Shown: positions 15,201-20,395 of the stretch, in pieces | Layout of the letters: every line of letters begins with the position of its first letter | How positions within the stretch are numbered: the first letter of the stretch is position 1 | Assembly: GCA_002432865.1 (NCBI GenBank) | Contig: DJGX01000035.1 | Coordinates: 1 to 32,583 of the forward strand | Length of the DNA stretch: 32,583 bases | Reading direction: 5' to 3' | From: Cloacimonetes bacterium UBA5835 | GTDB taxonomy: Bacteria > Cloacimonadota > Cloacimonadia > Cloacimonadales > Cloacimonadaceae | Translations under genes and position numbers: made by a program | Notes under the pieces: generated by a model | Database searches by the model: none | Seen by the model: the letters and a program-made list of their open reading frames with translations, nothing else | Told to the model about the DNA's origin: nothing

Positions 15201-18200
15201 ATTGTTAAATGGTATGTTAGATTTCAGATTCAGCGTATCTGACCTTGCGGAAGAAACACCGAATACTGATAATAGCACAGTTATAACTAATGTGATGTAT
15301 GATACTACCGATCCTGAAATTGCCCTAAATGGAATTACAGGAAACGGCGTAACAGAAAATAATGGCAACTACACTATTCAGTTAGCTACAACCGCTACTA
15401 TTGATGTAAATGCTTTTGATGTCCTTTATGGACAGATTACTCAAGTTGCTTCCGGAATGGAAAAAGTAGAATTCTGGTATAATTATAATGGGGTAGATGT
15501 TCTCATTGGAACTGATACTGAAGCTCCTTATAGTATTAACTGGAATACTACAGGTCTGGTAGTGGGTAATTACAACCTTGGCATTATGGCTTATGATTAT
15601 GCCGGAAATGTTAATGGCGTAGCTAAAACAGTTACTATCGTTCCTCCTGCTAACTGGGAACCTTATGCTCTGATTACCGCAATGAGCTTTAATGGAGATA
15701 ATGCTAACCAGGATATCCTCTATGCTGAAGTTGCCAACTGGAACAATGAAATTATAGAAGCAGTCACCTTTGAATACTTCGCTAACAATATCTGGACACC
15801 TTTTGCCACAATTTCCAATCTTGTAGCTACACCCTTTGCAGTGCAGTTTAATGCTGAACTGATGAATGGGGCTACAAAGATTAGAACAGTGGTAACCTAT
15901 AACAGTGGATTGATTTCTACCAATAAACCCGAATTGAATGTTACTTACGATGCAACTGAAGGTGGAAAACTGGTTGTTAACAATCCTACTATTACTGCCA
16001 ATGTGTTCTATAATAACGAAGTGCGTATTACAGGTGCTCTTAGTGCTCCAATAGTAACTACTCTTTATAATGGAGTTTATGCTAATACTCCTGCTGTTCA
16101 GATAGTTAATGGAACACCTACAGCTTTCTTTGATGTTCCTAGTTATGGTGAATACGAATTCTGGACATCTGCAATTGATTATGAAAACTGGATGATGCAA
16201 CTAAACAGCACCGTGCTTAATACTACTAATATTGGCACAATTACCCATAATGGAATTGCTTTGACTGTTCCTAACGGTAGTTTTGCTTACTATGAAAATG
16301 TTGAGCCAGCAATTGCACTTCCTCTTGGTTATACTGAATTAAGTAATCCTGCTCAAACGGCGTTCATAGTGAATCCACAAAGTGATCTTAATCTCACAGT
16401 TACTTTAGCTGCTACTCCAGATCCTACAGTGGGAACCATTGTGGGAATGTACTATAATGGTAATCAGTGGATTAATGTTACTGCAGATGTTATTGGAAAT
16501 GTTGTAACCTTCGCTGCCCCAAGTGGATTTATCTATGCAGTTGGCCAATACACTGGAACCGTGGACTTCAATGTTGTCTTTAATAGTATTGAACCACAGT
16601 ATATTAACGCAACTAATAACGAACTCTGGACAGTAGAAAATCATTCTACTATCAAGTTCTTCGTTTATGATGGGTTTACCGATGGTGGATACACAACTCC
16701 TTCTGCCGGAGAAATAACCTATCAAATGTATATTGATAATATAGCGGTTCCTGCTTCTTACAATAACGGTTTCATTACTGCTGCTAATATTATGGACCTT
16801 ACTGCAGGTGATCATATTGCCTCTGTTATGGTTACTCGTAACAATGTAAATATCAGTGCAGAAAAGGCATTTAAGGTTGATATTACAGCACCTGTTATTG
16901 TAGCAACTGGAACACAAATTACAGTTACAGATCGCACATTAAGTGCTACTATAACTGATCCAGAAACAGCTATCAGTGATGCTCATCTGTATGTTATGGG
17001 CTGGAATAGTGACATTACTGTTCCAATGGCAAATATGACCGTAAGCGGTAATACTTACAGTTATACCCTAACTATGGATGATTTGAATGCTCTGGGTTAT
17101 GACATTAACTATACAATGGAAATGCAAGCAGTATGGTATGCCGATAATAATCTGGAGATGAATAGTGTAACAGAACCCGTAAACTACACAGTTAATATTG
17201 AAGGTCCTGCAATTACCTTTACTGGTTTTGCTAATGGCTGGTGGTTGAATCCAACCTTCAATACTCCTTTAACCTTCACAGTAACTGTTCCACAAGGCAG
17301 AACTATACCCAATGATGGTGTCTGGATCGATTTATATGAAGTATCAGCTGCAGGTGAAAACCAAATCCAGCAAATGGTCCTTGCACCCATTTCTGTTTCT
17401 GGAAATGTATATAGTTATTCTTTCAACTTTGGTCAGTTGCTGTCTCCTATGGCAACTGCAGTTAAGCTATATGTTGAAGCAATAGATAACTACAATATTG
17501 TTAATCAATCACAACAGACCTACGGAATTGATATGGCTGCTCCAATTGTTTGGGCACTTGCTCCAGTTGGTGCTCCTATAGATAATGATGGTGATGGTTT
17601 GTTTAATGAAGATGTTCCTAATGGTGTGAATGAAGACCTGGATTGGGTTGATCTTGATCAAGATGGCTTCTGGGATCCGGAAGAACCACAAATCGTGGAT
17701 GAAGACCCGATTGATTATTATCCTGCAACTCTTGCTCAGGGAACCGATGTTGTTGTAGCAATTGCCTTTGAGGACTATCAAGGGATGCAAATTCTAATGC
17801 GAGGAGCTGATTCTGGAAGGCTAAACGGAAAGAATAGTAGAACCCCTATTTGGTATTATACAGGTGCCAGCGGAATTGATGTAACAAACATTAATGTAAC
17901 TCTAAATGGTGCTGCCATTACTGGTACTATTACCAATGGAACCTTCACTCACGATGCAGGTGTTCTTCCTGCTGGCCACTATACAGTAGTTGCCGCAGTT
18001 GGTGATATTGTAGGTAATGTTGGATCTTTATCCTATGAATTTGATGTTGTAGGTGGAGCTCCTACTATTGCAATTAATCCTCTTAATGGTAACTGGTGGC
18101 TAAATACTACAGGATCTAATACTTTCACCTTTACAGTGAACTCCGTAGCTCAGCTTGCCAATGGTGGTGTGGTTGCTAATATCTATGCCGAACCAAGCAA

Positions 18201-20337
18201 CACATTAATCCAGGGTCCGATCACTCCTACGGCAGGTGCTAATAATCAATACTCTGTAATCCTTTATGGTGGAGTAGTTCCTGCAGATCAAACAGCAGTT
18301 CGTTTAGAAGTTATTGCTACCGATGTTTGGGGTGGAACTTCTACTTCCAATCAGACCTTCTTGATTGATAATAATGCACCGGTGATTACAATTCATACTC
18401 CTGTAGCAGGTACCGAGGTTACCTATAATGAACAGGTTAGTATTACAGCTACGGTTACTGATAATGCAAGTACGCGAGGCATATTGAAATCCTCTAAGGA
18501 TATACAGGATAGAAGTGGTTCTGGATTACAGACTGTAACTATGACTGTTACTCCTCCTACTGGAACACCAGTTGTATTCAGTAATCTGACTGGAGCTATT
18601 GCTGAAATCGCAACTGCTAATCAGTATGGTAACTATACAGTAGCTATCACGGCCAAAGATGTAGTGGGTAATGAGAGTGTAGCCAGCACGAACTTTGTTG
18701 TTCCTGCTCCTGCACCTGAAATTACTTTCCAGCCCTTAGCGAATGACAGCTGGTGGCTAAATTCCACTAATAACAACAAGCTTAGCTTCACTATCAATAC
18801 AGCAGGTATCAATTTGGCGGTAGGCGGAGTGGTTGCTAATGTTTATACTATTCCTGCCAACGCTCTATTCCAAGGTCCTGTAATTCCTGCTGCCGTAAAT
18901 GATGTATACAGCATTGATGTTATGGGTGGTGTAATACCTGTAGATCAGACCGGAATTCGTTTGGAAGTGACTGCTACTAATATTCTGGGTGGTACTTCCA
19001 CTTCTAATCAACTCTATGGTATTGATAACTATGCTCCTTTAGTTACCATAATCAATCCTACAGAGGATGCTCAGTTTAGTTATAATGCCTCTGTGAATAT
19101 TATGGCTACTATTTCTGAAGTAGTAGGAACCAAGAATAATGGACAGCGAAGTGTTTCCAGTGATCCTAAGGATAAAACTGGTTCAGGGATAGCTGCTGTG
19201 AATCTTACTGTATTGGCTCCTGATGGAAATGAAGCTGTAAATGCTAATTATCCTGAAAATACTCAGGTTATTGCAAGACAGCTGGTTGTTAATCAATACG
19301 GAACCTACACAATTAACATCCTGGCAACCGACAATGTGAATAATCAAGCAATGGCAACTCGTAGCTTCATAGTTACTCCTACAGTTGCGCCTATGATTTC
19401 CTTCACCGATATTGCCTGGTTGAATTCCATAGGCCTTAATAACCTTGATTTCACAATTAGTGCAGTAGTTCCTGTAACTGTTACCACTAATGTAATTACC
19501 TATCCTTCGGGAGTAACCCTAATGGGTCCGCTTACTGTAAGTCCAGTAAATGGTATATACAGTGTAATATTGAATGGTAGTTTAATTCCTGCAGGTGAAA
19601 CTTCAGTTCGCTTACAAGTATTTGCTACTGATCAATTTGGTAATGCCACAGAAGCTAATCACTATTATGGTGTGGATCGTTCTGCTCCTGTAATTACAAT
19701 TCTAAACCCTGTAAATGGTGCTGAAATTACTTTAGTGGATGAGACTACTAAAGTAAGAATCGAAGCCCAAATCAGTGATCTGATTCCTCCTTTGAAGAAT
19801 GGTAGCAAAACTAGTGCCGGTTCTGGAATTGCAGGAAGTCGGATGGTGATTATTGATCCATTGGGTTTAGTAATTAGTGATGTTACAGAGGGTGCTGGCA
19901 TTACTGATATTACGAAAGAACTATCGAATTTAATGCTCGGAGCATACACTGTGCGTGTATCTGCCTGGGATAATGCAGGCAATCAAGCAATGACAACAAT
20001 TAGCTTTACAATGATTAATACTCCTCAACCTCCTGCAGAATTGGAGATTGTAGATGCTTATGCATATCCTAATCCCAGTACTGATGGAACTGCGAAGTTT
20101 ACCGTAACCTTAACTGAAGGTGCTTATGTAAACATCCACATTTATGACTTTGCGGGTCGTGAAGTTCGCACTTTGGTTTACAGTGGTAAAGTTCAAGGTA
20201 AGAGTAAAGCAGAGATTGTATTTGATGGTCGTAATAATGATGGTGTGAAATTGGCACGCGGAGCATATTTTGCACGCGTGATTGCCAACGATGGCACGAA
20301 GATAGTAGAAAAGGTAGTTAAGATAGCTATCAACTAA
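253..20337 (+). CDS. Giant secreted Ig-like repeat protein with T9SS/FlgD-type C-terminal tail (6,694 aa)
   Basis: This single uninterrupted frame encodes a protein of about 0.7 MDa. I start it at ATG 253, preceded by GAGG at 244-247; an in-frame GTG at 247 is less likely. Residues 1-30 are a signal peptide (KRK, hydrophobic core, cut near FSQTRA). The body is a long run of beta-sandwich/Ig-like domains marked by recurring D-x-x-G-N turns (about 20 seen) and 'D..AP' linkers that open each domain. Four related modules of about 215-285 residues start near residues 5652, 5936, 6154 and 6379 (WWLN..., then IDxxAPxI...GSGI). Acidic Ca-type loops occur near residues 2891, 3632, 3788, 5777 and 5800. 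Residues 6601-6694 begin YPNP and carry FDGRNNDG...ARGAYF, the FlgD-like/T9SS type A sorting fold. A cell-surface fibre, adhesin or sheath is likely; no enzymatic domain is visible. PorV- and PorE-like genes follow in the same direction. Confidence 0.93.
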   Translation: MKRKFRTSLLFVVLFIITATTLFSQTRAFDDSDIDVSLQNDLGGVVVVNTIITVTLTDPEFSAINDPPNEISSASASFSQFGGSNSVSMLQDPVTGLWSCSYTVIPGTLDNVTAKVFVSGNFRNGGSSTIPDDETFTVNNVTITITDLDIDTVIQNPGPTGYAIVGSSIVVSFTSMTIDAASFYIYSEDGINMLIGPIAMAGPDANNIFTGTWNVDPLTALPANSYVIKVIAYDNDISPNPGEVNDDVPVPIESTVPIAGDLLLSYLGVNGNYSANYIAANDTIYVYAEFNPNIYKVTIDWGHTFTGQPAVEYILDNGILDIQYPIPITRIPSTTNLEIKITALATEAGNVYTDGLLINLNQANNPIVLDFTLPTLTDADVDLYYDNDSATGNLRFSPVSPAVTGYSDTSPDHIDIMLDLANWGIPNEIYGLQLRFEFEGRSVYYRDYDLNSSDASYAEPILTIKWDGLDNGASLPEGTYGITLWKLWDEAGNILDFSNYYTIAEEYPPASPLLDNNNEPQVILNRMHVVIDNTPMNFSQKLNSPDQENPGAEIVFTHNHHIDHFTGDIIFPDQVYDEWENGFSSTTFSFQVSRNFTVDTNQLRWEKGTYWVIANDGTNSWYWLNNVWTQYTVFDHSTMSDKLIYPTQTHQYANTVNFSWDATQFDAGTYTITAYAQDNAGNITASNIITIQNIYNSTDSYYTANLALIDDITITSEHNGGAYSLAPYDTEGDHNFYLNRDSYYTSLDSIAIQITVNNKNYLRTTSSVLLDLTNLGLGEKWLDQDDFSDLNKAEITISNAEVQSLSSAKAGEWILGIVGGNNYLPAHAYSEYINTDLDTLINDAVPTHSDIFNLVIPPQPTYPAQGSVSVSDDSFSPGHPSRTYNSQYNPANDGIQDSTVVTISVPSSTYDLTWKLSITNPVNLREWSKTGTLASDVSLPATEYVFAGLSNDLKAMADSTGYQELDVKLYVLVTQFADNGYLVATDPAPDSTELAIDNENPKLESIPEIYTYNHDSRSITFVDDVPIPVVSAANNSFEIILQTSEPLRTTNLNELGNHTFHTSGWNVAGVFTADNTQIAGVTGSVDEISAIPGVDNQYKLKISVIGISGLEYPNSKMVLYLPWDEAGNPGRYNNPIYPVTLDLFHNDSAEISFPIHILNARPWISKIEFTNFQSTGTVVYDEAGNVTNAIQGYVNNVDNTGTLKAQISGGYNRSVVTNFVADVSSISTMADAAALPLVNPVVDLGGNVFELTWNITDITLPNLIHNNIANITVYANSMEESTKMHTTNRSIAVIVDQEVPILDNSSFDDVTNYITADGNPQPFTFNVIDALAGIYDNIPASINLAFTENVTATDLLYNAGAITGNITLLDTTAVKNFVATLSVKDKTGNELVESRYINVAPSPLPVNVVISGAVPTANPYFKPGTDITVSFEVENYQRADKIDVMLINQTTDLQVGNTQTISAPDSSLFNLSFPSVSIPHSDTLSALVVVTYSKYDTGTSLSLNTNAINTAISGNNLIADGVDPDGLPVISATDGSLDYLTAGTDQILSFDITDADSGVNWSTPEIIFNPADGITIGALDITDTGKAKWNITVDQDIAAQRVVATITANDNVDNTGTLVRYLNIIPIPEITVTDISVTDNAPDNIDPTNWFVPGHDLKVSFTVTNPQRVNQLLVSLTVNGDPLASQTFNAGDPIFQSSDMNVLFPALTATDLDGKVIRATITGNTLTYLDSNGTDVYTPLNGDGNWDEINVDTKPVIQTVTFYLDQAHTTAVDNIVKEMNNVYAAVEVKSPNDLIEPEITLPAIQGTITVTLTAGPLSEGTGADRIIKYYYTIDITQLDYSASDLYTVANFSLDTKTIYGYNADNYLHDMIIISSPVVDQYGQGTPERGYSDVGRAPNGWFAPENDLITEYHFISTLNPDEVGVIADFDRIEDNVPENWSIPSTLVIDTPDGQPIVINLSGGRTVNIYPYLATWVTTPDYSSVWNAYSDGEPIQIDYKYWSFLPEEIVDTTWVKVDKEVPTYDETRYWVATATDDNPPVYEMISSMGSVINLSLTPPAPGVWETNRYLYLKVATKDDDGDASNPYNGVGAGWVNDPTAAGWNVVPYNTSRIGDYFYTEWKLSPITPNDLGPDYILNIYLQGVEDLVGHKNYVGSDPSIVPIHSIQYVANGPIITMGFTTSADDGTAAYMIAYQKFVGDELNTKTSPYIKPGNNLGFILKLNTNRAVNIPRGVAVESVEPILVQINDPIEINDDNEVWHDLAMLSGNPYEWYLDDDLVINPAKTVSSLGWKYKVTYLITYTDNTTTQETYTSNWFNVDVNSKSLMLIDRTSPQFVQDGIVVKSAYSVTDNYVVPGEEVEITVKFTDESSYNAATTKPFVSIEHLDTFIEGVPTVYIVNDSDITFDNDLNIWVAHITGFTAKANPGITSQEIVVNLQDPVLNDVSTADKFVEVANEGPIVPIIRGAKYLTQIYDGSWEEVIVEPVGTGTINSKIEVYVDVKYPEYIDEVSIDPVPGFTIPVNYTIRPATQADKDLIGNNSIDYVAVFDSVSAIGMVDGDINFTAHTKRIPYNAEIFTHTFVFSAPVDIMDYIANIPVVQGRDIDGTWESNIISPERRMRISVQVTNLGENFPSALPADMSGWFTLTSDPAGLLSNIPAPVITDSHKATWTIPAASIADLDITQASITITYQNIYGLTQTISHNFNVDDIAPQYAGMQLYLGDDVKADDSSGSFFYDDVWDRIRVNFIDLPNVFVGLHSVDVTFIPDPVTYSYDPSQYPQAADALANMQYSPLTINTDGSGYVDITFSAPYTGTTLANGRYIITVENLKDKFDATVPTFETYFDWQYNPAMMTLYINGTTSNFEVNVSEAPVNIIANTNSNVPIQGVEFRLFYDADGDETFTAADLNYEITSHLDNTTDMEFPYETHWNMTDDLYAFVQDPNYPNRDYRGFWLRASVITQNRDLYDVVQYVKVLDNVAPVAEPDTTEIVKSIDYAITANNNLNIPVSFNIRDAVTVQVDIYSADVIVHTINQAIANPLSVNMINWDFNGFLPGNYTTTVTSWDYIGNSSVTPGPNILLENDISNAIATVNILKHEDINDEEIINSIEFASNPVDDANDYIILEGRITNPTSTSGPLNGIASVTFGVKIVDNTGTNADVNIAPVPNDVSNQPQIPTTGIITSNLIYIDPVDNVAIIRLAIPNSFFAPYMVNGTDYTFNFNMAFTPTAMYTGIDLPEQPYSWFSVDQLAPQVTLNNISTIDPVSWAPGKQGSFSVTPVNPIYDNATEIDNTLLEWSVDGTNWFATVPQLSYDALTGVYKALNWNIAGGSVNTFLGENYFGPVQIRVTVTDNKGNAATLNLSTPINVDNQAPETRFTHIIHSVNYPNLTEITDIPNAPDEISIVTSSQQGTNGASNLRLFVDASTLGTDNVMPLMMYQRTPDGNWQPVEYDHEAWNLGNSTYPELFEFEIPFDLLSAGQHRFVVVRKDAMGNLEGDKASETVAYNNKLSNAEKLAATDLIVNVTSIDDVIASIEYPEDMAFISGKKALTANTTDNNAVEYIRFEQKVNDVWQPIATVAKATTQTITFDLDIDQLLWAPGVHLIANGNVLGELVYDGNSWNGSFELNVGTTYNFRYGIDLNNNGTWDQNEPLVEDIHGFTTFTPMPWTINFNSIDYAQGIHEFRAVPLDIAGNELEHYQAPSSYMIIDNIAPVINNITSVGNVTNATPGNNVDFVTDVEELLVAADDIVGVMYQYSGIPASEMNRQWNIFDQSVQMAGNYPVTWQAPNPLFDNLDNNANGLVDEAEEANSTYYIRSIAFDKAGNFAVSTEFAVNVDTSPAKMALTKIEDVLLASTNYIYTINADLTNVPLTATEIPTGFDPAVEAEFFYQYKAEVTDTWPNNWTQIGQRVNVINSEATVELDVIQEGYYQIQVIAYDALGNNEATVTTVIFNDVTGPEITFTQVGTRPVISEEYAFANNANNFNGLLQAHLSDITEVNSITFEYSTTGIDNWVNITTLGAGSIVPDGTGGGTITYNGWDYPPFRAPVLYLRAIAQDSDANNMATEIIKLYVDALAPNAEVVSLTNTMYDNKMAVDRTQDVTITLNYTELNNDGLLDIAKVKIRFYDSAGNLALHRNKNYNDVGMAETVFTFTPVQMAGMTEGLYHLTVVLEDFAGNTVTLQPADYQMMYFDVYPPAIQSVTSLAPNVNNTVAYNHPITFKVNYKDFIGIPLDALKVRFKINNIVRDSVQTYTSIDSTNITFTWTPIDFDNHFANGNMNDIVVSAELSLKDYMEHISPIENFNINVTYGIPNVARIMAITDVQNGEPTIHYVNWNNPADLNIGLINEAVGMNQDGTGTPIKLYAYVPHNAEIPASISFSYRAIGNSNWSPITTIANGDPSWDFIDPSFTGQFQSQFTANWDIVGLDSGTYEVQATSNYNPGSTTSIITVNIYNGSIIPQVAVANIEAGNIVQRGETYTLTSNFTNTDYLSAVRYRYRYVNVNGNDITPVSSWTDFGDDQNGGVPTEVWNNATTNYSYDWFVAPYYLFNNTMQIVAQAKDIWGTVTPISSVITGNAYAIANIRDTQAPDVAISYIWNGLTDPEWVSGVVDSTLTITANITSDVMLADLARVEFQFNNVLIGSVNAVNGILLNNMAQIVWNEIPQATNVTNGVLKVITYDVYGNTNEVTKTLNIDNVLPTATFTIPEEIERGTTLVLNANPIDNLSGLLNVSYVYAPVTVPASPWIPIEIVVETPWTYSWNVPEDLIFGAEYIVQATVTDNVGNILEVTDTFTVVDNQTPMQIISVAGHIPVNGIIPVRLHNNVNVVMQVNDISIPRVEYVIRAVGATDWTHLEYADVAGTNANVLLTDVLTAYAEGNYELGVRAREARITLGQVSDMVTITLDHSLAIAATETVPASNGFFNGETFTVNFTVNTDDEIDANSIALQYHILGIDGANDPWRDPELGNAEVTRTGTNTYLATFSEIEIYHHDNVLLNGMLDFRFSVSDLAEETPNTDNSTVITNVMYDTTDPEIALNGITGNGVTENNGNYTIQLATTATIDVNAFDVLYGQITQVASGMEKVEFWYNYNGVDVLIGTDTEAPYSINWNTTGLVVGNYNLGIMAYDYAGNVNGVAKTVTIVPPANWEPYALITAMSFNGDNANQDILYAEVANWNNEIIEAVTFEYFANNIWTPFATISNLVATPFAVQFNAELMNGATKIRTVVTYNSGLISTNKPELNVTYDATEGGKLVVNNPTITANVFYNNEVRITGALSAPIVTTLYNGVYANTPAVQIVNGTPTAFFDVPSYGEYEFWTSAIDYENWMMQLNSTVLNTTNIGTITHNGIALTVPNGSFAYYENVEPAIALPLGYTELSNPAQTAFIVNPQSDLNLTVTLAATPDPTVGTIVGMYYNGNQWINVTADVIGNVVTFAAPSGFIYAVGQYTGTVDFNVVFNSIEPQYINATNNELWTVENHSTIKFFVYDGFTDGGYTTPSAGEITYQMYIDNIAVPASYNNGFITAANIMDLTAGDHIASVMVTRNNVNISAEKAFKVDITAPVIVATGTQITVTDRTLSATITDPETAISDAHLYVMGWNSDITVPMANMTVSGNTYSYTLTMDDLNALGYDINYTMEMQAVWYADNNLEMNSVTEPVNYTVNIEGPAITFTGFANGWWLNPTFNTPLTFTVTVPQGRTIPNDGVWIDLYEVSAAGENQIQQMVLAPISVSGNVYSYSFNFGQLLSPMATAVKLYVEAIDNYNIVNQSQQTYGIDMAAPIVWALAPVGAPIDNDGDGLFNEDVPNGVNEDLDWVDLDQDGFWDPEEPQIVDEDPIDYYPATLAQGTDVVVAIAFEDYQGMQILMRGADSGRLNGKNSRTPIWYYTGASGIDVTNINVTLNGAAITGTITNGTFTHDAGVLPAGHYTVVAAVGDIVGNVGSLSYEFDVVGGAPTIAINPLNGNWWLNTTGSNTFTFTVNSVAQLANGGVVANIYAEPSNTLIQGPITPTAGANNQYSVILYGGVVPADQTAVRLEVIATDVWGGTSTSNQTFLIDNNAPVITIHTPVAGTEVTYNEQVSITATVTDNASTRGILKSSKDIQDRSGSGLQTVTMTVTPPTGTPVVFSNLTGAIAEIATANQYGNYTVAITAKDVVGNESVASTNFVVPAPAPEITFQPLANDSWWLNSTNNNKLSFTINTAGINLAVGGVVANVYTIPANALFQGPVIPAAVNDVYSIDVMGGVIPVDQTGIRLEVTATNILGGTSTSNQLYGIDNYAPLVTIINPTEDAQFSYNASVNIMATISEVVGTKNNGQRSVSSDPKDKTGSGIAAVNLTVLAPDGNEAVNANYPENTQVIARQLVVNQYGTYTINILATDNVNNQAMATRSFIVTPTVAPMISFTDIAWLNSIGLNNLDFTISAVVPVTVTTNVITYPSGVTLMGPLTVSPVNGIYSVILNGSLIPAGETSVRLQVFATDQFGNATEANHYYGVDRSAPVITILNPVNGAEITLVDETTKVRIEAQISDLIPPLKNGSKTSAGSGIAGSRMVIIDPLGLVISDVTEGAGITDITKELSNLMLGAYTVRVSAWDNAGNQAMTTISFTMINTPQPPAELEIVDAYAYPNPSTDGTAKFTVTLTEGAYVNIHIYDFAGREVRTLVYSGKVQGKSKAEIVFDGRNNDGVKLARGAYFARVIANDGTKIVEKVVKIAIN
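4459..5520 (+). repeat. Pair of diverged 'PG-D..VSF' modules within the giant protein
   Basis: Two stretches about 690 bp apart carry the same pattern: 'YFKPGTDITVSFEVENYQR' from about 4510 and 'WFVPGHDLKVSFTVTNPQR' from about 5200. Each is followed by a similar run of strands ending in a 'DG' turn. This shows that duplication shaped the N-terminal third of the gene as well as the C-terminal end, though here the copies are much more diverged. Boundaries are approximate. Confidence 0.55.
17206..20034 (+). repeat. Four tandem C-terminal modules within the giant protein
   Basis: Modules begin at 17206, 18058, 18712 and 19387 (spacings 852, 654 and 675 bp). Each has a first half with (W)WLN..., 'GPI/GPL...Y S V', 'VPxDQT.(V/I)RLEV.AT', and a second half starting 'ID..AP.(V/I)TI..P' and containing '(G/A)SGI'. 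The second and third are closest to each other, for instance sharing GGVVAN and GGTSTSNQ. The first carries an extra Ca-type acidic insert. The pattern indicates in-frame duplication of a two-domain unit. Read by eye from the translation. Confidence 0.8.
17581..17715 (+). other. Acidic EF-hand/dockerin-like calcium loops in the giant protein
   Basis: The translation contains DNDGDGLFNED starting at 17581 and DLDQDGFWDPEE starting at 17650, both D-x-D-x-D-G patterns typical of Ca-binding loops in EF-hand-like, dockerin or thrombospondin type 3 repeats. Similar single loops occur at 8923 (DADGDETFTAAD), 11146 (DLNNNGTWDQNE) and 11614 (DNNANGLVDEAEE). Calcium would stiffen the chain between Ig-like domains; that function is inferred from the family pattern. 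Confidence 0.6.
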
Positions 20338-20346
20338 ATTGGTGAA

Positions 20347-20374
20347 GAGGGGAGGAGGATATCCTCCTCCCTTC
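20347..20374 (+). promoter_or_regulatory. Perfect palindrome between giant gene and PorV-like gene
   Basis: Bases 20350-20371 form a perfect 22-base palindrome centred between 20360 and 20361 (GGGAGGAGGAT and its complement), extendable to 20347-20374 with one G-T pair. It starts 13 bases after the giant gene's stop. There is no T run after it, so it is a poor intrinsic terminator and more likely an RNA-processing or stability stem. Its right arm, CCTTCC at 20370-20375, can also pair with GGAAGG at 20384-20389, the ribosome site of the next gene, giving a 6-bp hairpin that competes with ribosome binding. Confidence 0.5.
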
Positions 20375-20381
20375 CAACCGA

Positions 20382-20390
20382 AAGGAAGGA
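20382..20390 (+). promoter_or_regulatory. Ribosome binding site of the PorV-like gene
   Basis: AAGGAAGGA lies 5 bases before ATG 20396 and settles the start choice there, instead of an upstream TTG at 20339 that would add a non-signal-peptide extension. The site is complementary to the pyrimidine run just upstream (20370-20375). Confidence 0.6.
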
Positions 20391-20395
20391 AAAAA

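Noticed and set aside
15382..16200. A 272-codon open frame antisense to the giant gene, plus a dozen shorter ones on the minus strand in the same gene.
   Set aside because: They are shadows of the AT-rich repeat coding strand. Their translations are rich in Cys, Ser, Ile and Asn without any domain, and they lack ribosome sites.
20339..20395. An N-terminal extension of the PorV-like gene beginning at TTG 20339.
   Set aside because: It would translate through the palindrome and put a non-hydrophobic stretch before the signal peptide. ATG 20396 has a strong ribosome site.
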